The notes under the pieces were generated by a model. It made no database searches, was not told the DNA's origin, and saw only the letters and a program-made list of their open reading frames with translations. Source: Bacteroides sp. 519 (GTDB taxonomy: Bacteria > Bacteroidota > Bacteroidia > Bacteroidales > Bacteroidaceae). Taken from it: a stretch of 32,670 nt of DNA. Where the stretch lies: the NCBI RefSeq assembly GCF_010500955.1, contig NZ_QVMJ01000006.1, positions 136,182 through 168,851 of the forward strand, in the 5' to 3' direction. The translations under genes and the position numbers were made by a program. The number at the start of each line of letters is the position of its first letter. Positions within the stretch are counted from its first letter, which is position 1. Below are positions 16,996 through 24,961 of the stretch, one piece after another.

Positions 16996-17106
16996 GTACA
17001 CCCGGGTGTTCGTTTTGTGTACACCCGGGTGTACACAGCAGTAAGACCCGGGTGTACAGGTCGTTCACACCCGGGTGTGCAAGCGGTTAACACCCGGGTG
17101 TACACA
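16996..17106. repeat. Five-unit 23-bp array of ACACCCGGGTGT palindromes
   Basis: CCCGGG starts at 17001, 17024, 17047, 17070 and 17093, exactly 23 bp apart each time. The full 12-bp palindrome ACACCCGGGTGT is intact in units 1, 2, 4 and 5; unit 3 has one change (AGACCCGGGTGT). The 11-bp intervals between palindromes differ from one another. The array sits in a 580-base non-coding stretch (16756-17335), about 230 bases upstream of the ATPase gene. It could be a tandem operator, iteron-like binding sites, or a repeat related to other elements here. Nothing else coding is seen in this stretch. Confidence 0.85.
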
Positions 17107-17303
17107 AACAAAAGCAATAAGGATAACAAACAAGATGTAGTATGTTTAATTAAAGAATGCGGTTTATTTGGCCTGTATAATAATAGGGAAGAAGAATGTT
17201 TGTAATAGAAAGGGGGCAAAAAAACATTATTTTTGTAATAAAACTGAGGCAAATTAATATTAAAAACTTTATCTGACTGCCATAAAAATCAAAGATTTTT
17301 ATT

Positions 17304-17311
17304 TAAGTTTG
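17304..17311 (+). promoter_or_regulatory. -7 promoter element TAAGTTTG for the ATPase gene
   Basis: A TAnnTTTG match 24 bases before the ATG at 17336. An in-frame TTG at 17309 lies inside this element and is therefore rejected as start. Confidence 0.55.
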
Positions 17312-17335
17312 CGAATATTACTTTATTGCTATAAA

Positions 17336-18595
17336 ATGCGGAATCTCATTATAAAAAACATTGGACCAATTAAGACTGTAAACATTGAGTTAGACAAACT
17401 AAATATTTTCATTGGTCCGCAGAGTAAAGGTAAAAGCACTATAACTAAAATTGCTTGTTACTGCTCTTGGGTTGAGAAAAGAGTAGCACTACTCAAATCT
17501 AACCAAGAACAATTAAGCGAAAAGGATGCATTTGCAAAAGAACTGGTTCGTTTTCATAAGCTAACAGGTTATTTACAAGAAGATAGCTATATCTATTATA
17601 AAAGCGATATTCTAACAATTGAATATCTTCACTCTAACAGAAAACCCATATTTGAGTGGAAAAACCGATTCGATTATAAAAAAGGGAAAATATCTTATAT
17701 ACCATCCGAACGTAATATTGTAGCTGCCATACCCAATTGGTTAAATATTAAATTTATAGATAATAATATCCGCAGTTTTATTGCAGACTGGGATGAGGCA
17801 CGCAACATCTGCCCCAAAGAAAATCCATTAAGCATTTTGAATATTGGAGCAAAATATTTTTTTGATGGAGAAAGCGATAAGGTTATCATCAATCCGGAGA
17901 ACAAACAACTGGAACTAACCAATACATCAAGTGGTTTACAATCACTAATACCTCTTTTAGTTCTTCTGGATTACATTTACAAAGGGATATATCAAAACGA
18001 GAATCCGGCAAGCATAAAAGATTTAAAGGATAGAAATGTTATTAACATGGACCTGATGCAAGAAGTTATGGGTACTTCCAGCCTTACACAAATCCTTGAT
18101 CTGGCCGAAAAAAGAAACAATATAGTTCATAATGGCAACAGTGATATAACTGGTATTCTGGAAAAATTTAAAAGACTTGAGATTTTAAATAACAACTTTA
18201 CCGGAATTCATCATACCACCACCTACTTGGAAGAGCCCGAACAGAACTTATTTCCTACAGCACAACGCGATTTAGTAGGAGAACTAATACGCCTCAACAA
18301 TTTAAATGATGATCATTCGCTTACCATTACAACACATAGTCCTTATATACTATCTTCTATCAATAATCTTATCTATGCACACAATGTAGGTCAAAGCCAT
18401 CAGGATGAAGTAGCCACAATTGTTCCTACACAAAATTGGATAAGTTACGAGAAAGTAAGAGTTTACTTTGTTGATAATGGCAAAGCAACGTCAATCTTAG
18501 ATGAAGAAATAAAACAGATAAAGGCCGAAACAATAGACGAGGTATCCAGTATTTTGAACCAGGAATATGACCAATTAATGGACATTGATAATTAA
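17336..18595 (+). CDS. AAA/ABC-type ATPase (AAA_15/AAA_21-like), putative defence component
   Basis: A 419-residue single-domain ATPase. It opens with the SMC/RecF-like phrase LIIKNIGPIKTVNIELDKLNIFIG, then Walker A GPQSKGKS (27-34). YIPSERN is the equivalent of the conserved PxER segment, and NTSSGLQSL stands where the ABC signature is expected. EEPE (299-302, in a YLEEPEQNLFP context) gives Walker B plus the catalytic Glu, and His334 in TTHSPY is the switch histidine. The layout is that of the AAA_15/AAA_21 ATPases found in OLD, Septu (PtuA), PARIS (AriA) and retron systems. There is no fused TOPRIM domain; instead a small nuclease-like gene follows after 7 bases. It has its own promoter and an unusual palindrome array upstream. 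Confidence 0.82.
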   Translation: MRNLIIKNIGPIKTVNIELDKLNIFIGPQSKGKSTITKIACYCSWVEKRVALLKSNQEQLSEKDAFAKELVRFHKLTGYLQEDSYIYYKSDILTIEYLHSNRKPIFEWKNRFDYKKGKISYIPSERNIVAAIPNWLNIKFIDNNIRSFIADWDEARNICPKENPLSILNIGAKYFFDGESDKVIINPENKQLELTNTSSGLQSLIPLLVLLDYIYKGIYQNENPASIKDLKDRNVINMDLMQEVMGTSSLTQILDLAEKRNNIVHNGNSDITGILEKFKRLEILNNNFTGIHHTTTYLEEPEQNLFPTAQRDLVGELIRLNNLNDDHSLTITTHSPYILSSINNLIYAHNVGQSHQDEVATIVPTQNWISYEKVRVYFVDNGKATSILDEEIKQIKAETIDEVSSILNQEYDQLMDIDN

Positions 18596-18602
18596 TCCCA
18601 AT

Positions 18603-19055
18603 ATGACTTTTGATGAAACACATGTAAACTCATCGCATATAATCTCAAACGATGACCGACCTATAATTGTATTAAAAGACAAGAAAGAGCCACGCCAATA
18701 CATTGGTAAAAATGATAAGAAGAAACAGGTTACAGTTTATCGTATTGATGATGGGATTCTCAAAAATGGAGAGAAATGCGATTACGCCATAAGCATCAAC
18801 ATTACTAAAACAGTTTATTTTATTGAGTTGAAAGGTGGAGATTACACAAAAGCCTTATCGCAGATTCATTCTACCATTAAAACTTTGATTCTTGATTCTA
18901 AAACAGATACAACAAGCGTTAATGCCAGAGTTGTATTATCCAAAGTACGGGTGCCAAACATAAAATCGACACAAGAAATTAAATTGGTGAAATTACTAAA
19001 AGCATTGAATGGTGATTTAAAGAAAGAAACACAGAAGATGATAGAAATACTGTAA
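18603..19055 (+). CDS. Small PD-(D/E)XK nuclease-like protein paired with the ATPase
   Basis: A 150-residue protein I cannot assign to a named family. Its middle has a pattern typical of the PD-(D/E)XK nuclease core: Asp60 in KCDYAISI, a strand, then Glu75-x-Lys77 in YFIELKGG, followed by an amphipathic helix with Gln87 (ALSQIHSTIKTLI). This matches D-x14-E-x-K plus helix. Upstream is a short beta-rich region with VTVYRIDDGIL. The ATG at 18603 lies 7 bases after the ATPase stop; an earlier TTG at 18585 would overlap the ATPase gene and is less likely. The pairing suggests an effector nuclease controlled by the ATPase; this is inference. A structural match would be needed to confirm the fold. 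Confidence 0.65.
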   Translation: MTFDETHVNSSHIISNDDRPIIVLKDKKEPRQYIGKNDKKKQVTVYRIDDGILKNGEKCDYAISINITKTVYFIELKGGDYTKALSQIHSTIKTLILDSKTDTTSVNARVVLSKVRVPNIKSTQEIKLVKLLKALNGDLKKETQKMIEIL

Positions 19056-19079
19056 TTAATAGAGATAGAGTTTTTTTAT

Positions 19080-19087
19080 TACTTTTG
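19080..19087 (+). promoter_or_regulatory. -7 promoter element TACTTTTG for aroK
   Basis: A TAnnTTTG match 18 bases before the ATG at 19106; an in-frame TTG at 19085 overlaps it and is rejected. Confidence 0.55.
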
Positions 19088-19105
19088 CAACAAATAGCAA
19101 CAAAC

Positions 19106-19630
19106 ATGGAACGCATCTTTCTAATCGGCTACATGGGATCGGGCAAAACAACATTAGGAAAAGCTTTAGCCCAAAAGCTTGGTTTATCTTTCGTAGACCT
19201 TGACTGGTATATTGAAGAGCGGCTCCATAAAACAATAAATGAGCTATTCGCAGAAAAAGGAGAAGCTAATTTCCGCGAATTGGAAAAGAAAATGCTGCAC
19301 GAGGTTGCCGACTTTGAAAACGTAGTCATTGCAACCGGCGGTGGCACCCCATGCTTCTTCGATAATATGGATTTTATGAACAGTTGTGGCAAAACTGTTT
19401 TTTTAGACACAAATATCGATGTGCTTTTTCAACGATTAGCAGTAGCCAAGCATACACGCCCAATACTAAAAAACAAAACCAACGAAGAGTTATTAGCGTT
19501 TATAGACGAGGCACTTAAAAAGAGATTACCCAAGTATAAATGCGCGAAGTACACTTATAATTCAGAAAAACTAGACAATCGCCAACAAATTAAAACCTCA
19601 GTAGAACAATTGATCGTAGTTATAGGGTAA
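19106..19630 (+). CDS. aroK: Shikimate kinase
   Basis: AroK phosphorylates shikimate to shikimate 3-phosphate in aromatic amino-acid synthesis (cytoplasm). The 174-residue length is typical. Motifs: P-loop GYMGSGKT (8-15), shikimate-binding Asp in FVDLDWYIEE, FRELE with the conserved Arg, the glycine-rich GGGTPC, and the lid Arg region HTRPIL. The stop codon lies at the first bases of a mirrored tandem repeat. No other aro gene is nearby. Confidence 0.93.
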   Translation: MERIFLIGYMGSGKTTLGKALAQKLGLSFVDLDWYIEERLHKTINELFAEKGEANFRELEKKMLHEVADFENVVIATGGGTPCFFDNMDFMNSCGKTVFLDTNIDVLFQRLAVAKHTRPILKNKTNEELLAFIDEALKKRLPKYKCAKYTYNSEKLDNRQQIKTSVEQLIVVIG

Positions 19631-19744
19631 AGGTAATAAAGATAATAAAGGTAATAAAGTAGATAAAGGTAAAGTGCTTTATTACCTTTATCTGCTTTAC
19701 CTTTATTACCTTTATTACCTTTATCTGCTTTTTTATTACCTTTG
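19627..19744. repeat. Mirrored-tandem element (TAAAGGTAA arms) between aroK and speA
   Basis: The left arm (19627-19672) has AAAGGTAATAAAG units. The centre is only about two bases, and the right arm (19675-19744) has CTTTATTACCTTTA units in reverse complement. The left arm overlaps the aroK stop codon. The final right-arm unit reads TACCTTTG instead of TACCTTTA and so becomes a consensus -7 promoter for speA. Confidence 0.85.
19737..19744 (+). promoter_or_regulatory. -7 promoter element TACCTTTG for speA, formed by the last repeat unit
   Basis: A TAnnTTTG match 29 bases before the speA ATG. It differs by one base (A to G) from the repeat unit that precedes it several times. Confidence 0.5.
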
Positions 19745-19773
19745 TTCCTTATTTAAAAGCAAAGAAAAAAGAA

Positions 19774-21669
19774 ATGAGAAAATGGCGTATTGAAGACTCG
19801 GAGGAGCTTTATAACATCACAGGTTGGGGAACTTCCTACTTTGGAATCAACAACAAAGGTCATGTAGTAGTAACTCCACGTAAAGACGGCGTAGCTATCG
19901 ACCTGAAAGAATTAGTTGATGAACTACAATTGCGTGATGTTTCGTCTCCTATGTTATTGCGGTTTCCTGATATCCTTGACAGTCGTATCGAAAAAACGGC
20001 TCGTTGTTTTGAACAGGCTGCGCAAGAATATGGTTATAAAGGTCAAAACTTTATTATATACCCCATAAAGGTTAATCAGATGCGCCCCGTGGTAGAAGAA
20101 ATTATAAGCCACGGTAAGAAATTCAATCTAGGACTCGAAGCCGGCTCTAAACCGGAACTACATGCAGTTATTGCCATCAATACCGATTCGGATTCATTAA
20201 TCATCTGCAATGGCTATAAGGACGAAAGCTACATTGAGTTAGCACTTCTGGCACAGAAAATGGGTAAACGCATTTTCCTTGTTGTAGAGAAGATGAACGA
20301 ACTAAAACTGATTGCGAAGATGGCGAAGCAATTAAATGTACAGCCAAACATTGGGATTCGCATCAAATTAGCTTCATCAGGTAGTGGCAAATGGGAAGAC
20401 TCCGGCGGCGATGCCAGTAAGTTTGGGCTTACCTCTAGTGAGCTTCTCGAAGCACTCGATTTTCTGGAAAAGAAAGATATGAAAGATTGCCTGCGCCTTA
20501 TTCATTTTCACATTGGTAGCCAGGTAACCAAAATACGCCGCATTAAAACTGCTTTGCGCGAAGCATCCCAATTCTATGTACAACTACATAATATGGGATT
20601 CAATGTAGAGTTTGTTGATATAGGCGGAGGTTTAGGTGTTGATTACGATGGCACACGTTCATCAAACAGCCAGAGTAGCGTAAACTATTCTATTCAGGAA
20701 TATGTAAACGACTCTATTTCGACCTTGGTCGATGCCAGTGATAAGAATGGCATTCCACATCCCAATATTATTACCGAAAGCGGACGCGCACTTACTGCTC
20801 ATCATTCTATTTTAGTATTCGAGGTGCTCGAAACAGCTACCCTACCGCAATGGGATGATGAAGAAGAAATTAGCGAAGATGCCCATGAACTGGTTCGCGA
20901 ATTGTATGGAATATGGGATTCGCTTAACCAAAACAAAATGCTCGAAGCATGGCATGATGCACAGCAAATCAGAGAAGAAGGACTAGATCTCTTTAGCCAC
21001 GGCATTGTTGACTTGCGTACACGTGCCCAGATAGAACGTTTGTTTTGGTCCATAGCCAGAGAAATTAACCAGATTGCCTCTGCACTAAAACATGTTCCCG
21101 ACGAATTTAAAGGTTTATCAAAACTGTTGGCCGATAAGTACTTTTGTAACTTCTCGCTCTTCCAGTCGTTGCCAGACTCTTGGGCTATCGACCAGATATT
21201 CCCTATTATGCCCATACACCGTTTAGATGAACGCCCAGACCGCACTGCAACCTTGCAAGACATTACATGCGATTCGGATGGTAAGATAGCCAACTTTATT
21301 TCAACCAAAAATGTATCACACTATCTGCCTGTTCATAGTTTAAAAGCCAAAGAAACATATTTTATGGCTGTATTCCTTGTAGGTGCTTATCAGGAAATAC
21401 TGGGAGATATGCATAACTTGTTTGGCGATACAAATGCAGTACATATCACAGTAAACGATAAAGGCTACAATATAGACCAGATTATTGATGGCGAAACTGT
21501 TGCCGAAGTACTGGACTATGTACAATACAATCCCAAAAAACTGGTTCGTACTTTAGAAACCTGGGTAACCAAATCAGTAAAAGAAGGAAAGATATCCCTT
21601 GAAGAGGGAAAAGAATTCTTATCTAATTACCGTTCCGGGTTGTACGGATATACATATTTAGAGCAATGA
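19774..21669 (+). CDS. speA: Biosynthetic arginine decarboxylase
   Basis: SpeA decarboxylates arginine to agmatine, the first step of the agmatine route to putrescine and spermidine. The 631-residue size is in the family range (E. coli about 658). The PLP lysine is Lys99 in IIYPIKVNQ. Other conserved parts are LEAGSKPEL, HFHIGSQ, VDIGGGLGVDYDG, the ESGRALTAHH loop, and NFSLFQSLPDSWAIDQ with the second-subunit cysteine region altered to suit this family. argB follows on the same strand after 109 bases of repeat with no promoter seen, so the two may be co-transcribed. Adjacent speA and argB fit an arginine/polyamine link. Confidence 0.95.
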   Translation: MRKWRIEDSEELYNITGWGTSYFGINNKGHVVVTPRKDGVAIDLKELVDELQLRDVSSPMLLRFPDILDSRIEKTARCFEQAAQEYGYKGQNFIIYPIKVNQMRPVVEEIISHGKKFNLGLEAGSKPELHAVIAINTDSDSLIICNGYKDESYIELALLAQKMGKRIFLVVEKMNELKLIAKMAKQLNVQPNIGIRIKLASSGSGKWEDSGGDASKFGLTSSELLEALDFLEKKDMKDCLRLIHFHIGSQVTKIRRIKTALREASQFYVQLHNMGFNVEFVDIGGGLGVDYDGTRSSNSQSSVNYSIQEYVNDSISTLVDASDKNGIPHPNIITESGRALTAHHSILVFEVLETATLPQWDDEEEISEDAHELVRELYGIWDSLNQNKMLEAWHDAQQIREEGLDLFSHGIVDLRTRAQIERLFWSIAREINQIASALKHVPDEFKGLSKLLADKYFCNFSLFQSLPDSWAIDQIFPIMPIHRLDERPDRTATLQDITCDSDGKIANFISTKNVSHYLPVHSLKAKETYFMAVFLVGAYQEILGDMHNLFGDTNAVHITVNDKGYNIDQIIDGETVAEVLDYVQYNPKKLVRTLETWVTKSVKEGKISLEEGKEFLSNYRSGLYGYTYLEQ

Positions 21670-21671
21670 TT

Positions 21672-21778
21672 TAAGTTTTTGAGTTAATAAGTTTTTGAGT
21701 TAATAGACTAACATAAACTCAAAAACTTAGAAACTTAAAAACTTAGAAACTTAGAAACTCAAAAACTCAAAAACTCAA
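21672..21778. repeat. Mirrored-tandem element (AGTTTTTGAGTTAATA arms) between speA and argB
   Basis: The left arm (21672-21703) has AAGTTTTTGAGTTAAT units. The right arm (21716-21778) has ACTCAAAAACTTAGAAAC units in reverse complement and ends on the base before the argB ATG. It occupies the whole speA-argB gap. Confidence 0.82.
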
Positions 21779-22546
21779 ATGGATGTCACAATTATCAAAG
21801 TAGGAGGCAAAATAGTTGAAGAAGAGTCTTCGCTTAACAATTTATTGAACGACTTCGCTGCTATTCCGGGTTACAAAGTGTTAGTTCATGGAGGAGGACG
21901 ATCGGCAACTGCTGTTGCAGCACAACTAGGCATAGAAAGCCAAATGGTAAACGGCCGACGCATAACCGATGCCGAAACACTGAAAGTTGTAACCATGGTA
22001 TATGGAGGACTGGTAAACAAAAATATCGTAGCCGGCTTACAGGCCCGCAATATAAATGCTCTGGGCCTTACCGGAGCCGATATGGATGTTATCCGCTCGG
22101 TAAAACGCCCGGTTAAGGACATTGACTATGGTTTTGTGGGAGATGTAGAGAAGGTTAACGGCGCAATGCTTGCCGATTTGTTAAGCAAGAACATCATCCC
22201 TGTAATGGCACCCCTTACTCACGATGGCAAAGGAAACATGCTAAATACCAATGCCGACACCATTGCTGGCGAAACAGCCAAGGCTCTTGCTCCTTTCTTT
22301 AATGTAACCCTGATGTTTTGCTTCGAGAAAAAAGGTGTTCTTTTGAACGAAGCCGACGACGACAGCGTTATTCCACAAATTACTCACGCCGATTTCCTGA
22401 AGTATGTTGAAGAAGGAATTATTCAGGGGGGCATGATCCCTAAACTGGAAAACTCGTTCGATGCCATCAGCGCCGGTGTTTCTAAAGTAGTTATAACCAA
22501 AGCGTCGGAGATAGCAGAAGGGGGAGGAACTTCTATAGTTGAGTGA
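21779..22546 (+). CDS. argB: Acetylglutamate kinase (acylglutamate kinase)
   Basis: ArgB phosphorylates an N-acylglutamate with ATP, the second step of arginine synthesis. The 255-residue protein has the amino-acid kinase fold: IIKVGGKIV (5-13), VHGGGRSA (38-45), the substrate-binding NGRRITDAETL, LTGADMD, NTNADTIAGETAKAL, and IIQGGMIPKL. Some Bacteroides use N-succinyl instead of N-acetyl intermediates downstream (ArgF'), so the acyl group here is uncertain. The start codon directly follows one mirrored repeat, and the stop codon with the last two or three residues lies in another. Confidence 0.94.
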   Translation: MDVTIIKVGGKIVEEESSLNNLLNDFAAIPGYKVLVHGGGRSATAVAAQLGIESQMVNGRRITDAETLKVVTMVYGGLVNKNIVAGLQARNINALGLTGADMDVIRSVKRPVKDIDYGFVGDVEKVNGAMLADLLSKNIIPVMAPLTHDGKGNMLNTNADTIAGETAKALAPFFNVTLMFCFEKKGVLLNEADDDSVIPQITHADFLKYVEEGIIQGGMIPKLENSFDAISAGVSKVVITKASEIAEGGGTSIVE

Positions 22547-22634
22547 TGGGTAATGAGTAATGAGTTTTGAGTAATGAGTGTCCATGCGGCATCGTAACTC
22601 AAAACTCATTACTCAAAACTCATTACTCAAAAAA
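22538..22634. repeat. Mirrored-tandem element (GAGTAATGAGTTTTGA arms) with CCATGCGGCATCG centre
   Basis: The left arm (22538-22580) has GAGTAATGAGTTTTGAGTA units. The centre CCATGCGGCATCG (22582-22594) is the exact reverse complement of the centre at 8159-8171. The right arm (22595-22634) has ACTCAAAACTCATT units. The left arm contains the argB stop codon. Confidence 0.85.
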
Positions 22635-22685
22635 CTTCGTTTTTGTGTGTAACTTTTCATTTACTCATTCGTCAATAATATAAAG

Positions 22686-23195
22686 ATGCCGAAGATTAGT
22701 TTTCGCGACAATGTATTGCCCCTGAAAGACAAGCTTTTCCGGATAGCACTCCGGATTACCTTGAACCCGGCAGAGGCAGAAGATATTGTTCAGGATACTA
22801 TGATTCGTGTTTGGAATAAGCGTAATGAATGGTCGGAGTTAGAATCGGTCGAAGCCTTTTGTATAACAATAACAAAAAACCTGGCAATAGACCGTATTCA
22901 GAAGAAAGAAGCACAGAACATCTCCATACAAGAGAATATGGCTGAACAGTTTCTGGTTCCGGGACCTTATGAGGATTTGATTTCTCATGAAAAGTTAGCA
23001 ATCATTCATCGCCTGATTAATGAGCTTCCCGAAAAACAACGCACAATTATGCAACTTCGGGATATAGAGGGAGAGAGTTATAAGAAGATTGCCCAAATGC
23101 TGGAAGTATCCGAAGAACAGGTTAAGGTATATCTGTTCAGGGCACGACAGAAGATTAGGCAAAAATACAATGAGATTGAAAAGTATGGATTATAA
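22686..23195 (+). CDS. ECF-type RNA polymerase sigma-70 factor
   Basis: A 169-residue extracytoplasmic-function sigma factor. Region 2 reads LFRIALRITLNPAEAEDIVQDTMIRVWNKR with the conserved EDIVQD; region 4 reads LPEKQRTIMQLRDIEGESYKKIAQML, then EVSEEQVKVYLFRARQKIR as the helix-turn-helix. It would direct RNA polymerase to a small regulon. The next gene overlaps its end by 11 bases and encodes a membrane protein in the position usual for an anti-sigma factor. The promoter is not clear; no good TAnnTTTG is seen, which would fit self-regulation. Confidence 0.9.
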   Translation: MPKISFRDNVLPLKDKLFRIALRITLNPAEAEDIVQDTMIRVWNKRNEWSELESVEAFCITITKNLAIDRIQKKEAQNISIQENMAEQFLVPGPYEDLISHEKLAIIHRLINELPEKQRTIMQLRDIEGESYKKIAQMLEVSEEQVKVYLFRARQKIRQKYNEIEKYGL

Positions 23196-23682
23196 ACACA
23201 TTGAGCAACTGTTAGAACGCTACTGGCAATGCAAAACCACCCGTGAGGAGGAAATTCAGTTGCGAGAGTTCTTCATGAGTAGCAATATTCCCGAAGAGCT
23301 AAAGGTATACAGAGATATATTTGTTTATCAGTCTGTACAACAAGAGGTTAAAATAAGTTCGGATTTTGAAGAACGGCTATTCGACGCCATCGAACAGTCT
23401 TCGTACAAAATAAAAAAAGTATCGTTCGTTGCAAAAATAGCTCCTTTATTCAGGGCAGCCGTGTTTGTAGGAACATTCTTACTGGTTAGTAATCTAACTC
23501 AACGTTCTATGTTTAAAGATGAAGCTTTGAATTATGAATACGAGGAAGGTTCGTCGACACCGGCAATACTTACAGAAGGATCTGTAGTGCAAAGTATCGA
23601 CACAATGAGAGTTGAATTAAAGAATGAAAGCAACTCTAATAAAAGTGATACAATCCTTGATGTTATTTCAGGGCTTAAATAG
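23185..23682 (+). CDS. Single-pass membrane protein, probable anti-sigma partner
   Basis: A 165-residue protein. A cytoplasmic N-terminal region (1-85) starts MDYKHIEQLLERYWQCKTTREEE, a phrase common in small Bacteroidetes proteins next to ECF sigma factors. It is followed by one membrane helix (about 92-110, FRAAVFVGTFLLVSNL) and an acidic, serine-rich periplasmic tail. No known anti-sigma signature was recognised, so the role is inferred from position. The start at 23185 overlaps the sigma gene by 11 bases, indicating translational coupling. An earlier in-frame ATG at 23089 lies deep within the sigma gene and was rejected. Confidence 0.75.
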   Translation: MDYKHIEQLLERYWQCKTTREEEIQLREFFMSSNIPEELKVYRDIFVYQSVQQEVKISSDFEERLFDAIEQSSYKIKKVSFVAKIAPLFRAAVFVGTFLLVSNLTQRSMFKDEALNYEYEEGSSTPAILTEGSVVQSIDTMRVELKNESNSNKSDTILDVISGLK

Positions 23683-23782
23683 GATTTTCATTTGCTTTAA
23701 ATATAGTTAGTGTGCTTAATTACAAATGCGAAGCTGTGAAGTTTCAATTCTCTCAATTTCTATTAAATGTGACTAACTAAAT

Positions 23783-23815
23783 AAAAGGGCTACCGCGTGA
23801 TGCAGTAGCCCTTTT
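23783..23815. terminator. Bidirectional intrinsic terminator
   Basis: An 11-bp stem pairs AAAAGGGCTAC (23783-23793) with GTAGCCCTTTT (23805-23815), with an 11-base loop. It has A and T runs on both sides and lies between convergent genes (sigma operon and beta-propeller gene). Confidence 0.85.
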
Positions 23816-23819
23816 CTCG

Positions 23820-24854
23820 TTATGGCCGAACCAGTACAACTACCGGATTCATATCCTCTGTAATCTTATTCAGAAAGCTTAGTTCGCCTTTGATTTCGGT
23901 ATCGGCATACAATCCCATATTGCATTGAAAGAAGATAGATTTATCATTTTCGGCTACATAAGGCACTATAATTCTTTTATTGTTATTCTCTGTATTCGTT
24001 CTTTCGTTAACAGGCCAGTGATAATCTCCGGTATTAAATACAGCGTAAGTTTCAAGTTTATTCTGCTTGATAGTATAAATTGTGTCTCCAAAGTTCTCTT
24101 TAAATCTTATATCGCCATTATTATGCCACAAAACCGGAGAATTAGGGCTTGCCATTAAGCGTTTACCGCTTTTATAGTCAATTAAGATAATACCCGATTG
24201 AGCCCAATTACCAAAAAGATTTATATTATTTAATACAGATACGGAGTTTATATCGCTCACTGATTCCTCAAGAGGAGGCAATAAAGCTGTTATCGAATCA
24301 TTATACCCTCCATTGTTATCGTAGAATGCCAGCTTTGCAACACTAAATACATCCGAATAGTAAGCAACTATACCCGATTGGTTGGAAATCAGATAAGATG
24401 GAAGTCCGGTTAGTTCTACCTTACCGCTATATTTTCCCTGCATATCATACTTCATCAACCAATTGGGTTGTCGGCAGAAATACAACATATCTTTATTTTC
24501 ATCCGCCCAGTTCATGGTTGAAGCATATCCTTCAGGATCTTCTCCGATATGCCCAACAGAACTTATAAATTTGCCTGTTGCTTTATCAAAAACAAAGCAT
24601 TGTGATCTTGTTGTTACTACAATCTTGTCTTTCAACACATTAATATGGGGATTATTTCCAATCAGGCAATCGTCTGTAGTTTCAAGTGGAATATAACGGA
24701 TGGTTGTACCAAAGTCCGAAGCCTTCAACGCAGTGAGGTTTTGCAAACCAGTAACTACATCTATTTCCATCTGCGCCCCCAACTGGGAAGGATTGTTGGT
24801 ACAGGCACTCAGGAGAGCTAATGCGAAGCAAAATGAGAGGGTTAGTGTTTTCAT
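23820..24854 (-). CDS. Six-bladed beta-propeller lipoprotein
   Basis: A 344-residue protein with a lipoprotein signal (LALLSAC, Cys18) and a body like the Bacteroidetes 6-bladed beta-propeller family: IRYIPLETTDDCLIGN, VLKDKIVVTT, CFVFDKATGKFISSVGHIGEDPEGY (the conserved GxGxGPxEY-like turn), then repeated WLMKYDMQGK and GDTIYTIKQN blades. It is shorter than the usual 370-400 residues, and the tail (LSFLNKITEDMNPVVVLV) joins the terminal motif earlier than expected, suggesting a shortened last blade. It is probably anchored in the outer or inner membrane; the ligand is unknown. It lies just downstream of the terminator on the minus strand. Confidence 0.82.
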   Translation of the reverse strand: MKTLTLSFCFALALLSACTNNPSQLGAQMEIDVVTGLQNLTALKASDFGTTIRYIPLETTDDCLIGNNPHINVLKDKIVVTTRSQCFVFDKATGKFISSVGHIGEDPEGYASTMNWADENKDMLYFCRQPNWLMKYDMQGKYSGKVELTGLPSYLISNQSGIVAYYSDVFSVAKLAFYDNNGGYNDSITALLPPLEESVSDINSVSVLNNINLFGNWAQSGIILIDYKSGKRLMASPNSPVLWHNNGDIRFKENFGDTIYTIKQNKLETYAVFNTGDYHWPVNERTNTENNNKRIIVPYVAENDKSIFFQCNMGLYADTEIKGELSFLNKITEDMNPVVVLVRP

Positions 24855-24961
24855 TTATAATCTGTTTTAGTGATTAAATGCAAATAAACTAATTAATATA
24901 GTTTCTGAACTAAAATAATTAGTTAAACAAACTAAACTGCATTTTTCATACTAGTCTTTTA

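Noticed and set aside
16996..17106. CRISPR array
   Set aside because: The repeat is only 12 bp with 11-bp intervals, far shorter than any CRISPR repeat/spacer, and no cas genes are present.
16881..17252. Several open frames with CTPGC / TRVYT-like repeats on both strands
   Set aside because: They arise from translating the 23-bp palindrome array in different frames; none has a start context or similarity.
20802..21308. 168-codon minus-strand frame inside speA
   Set aside because: Antisense shadow; speA is full length and conserved.
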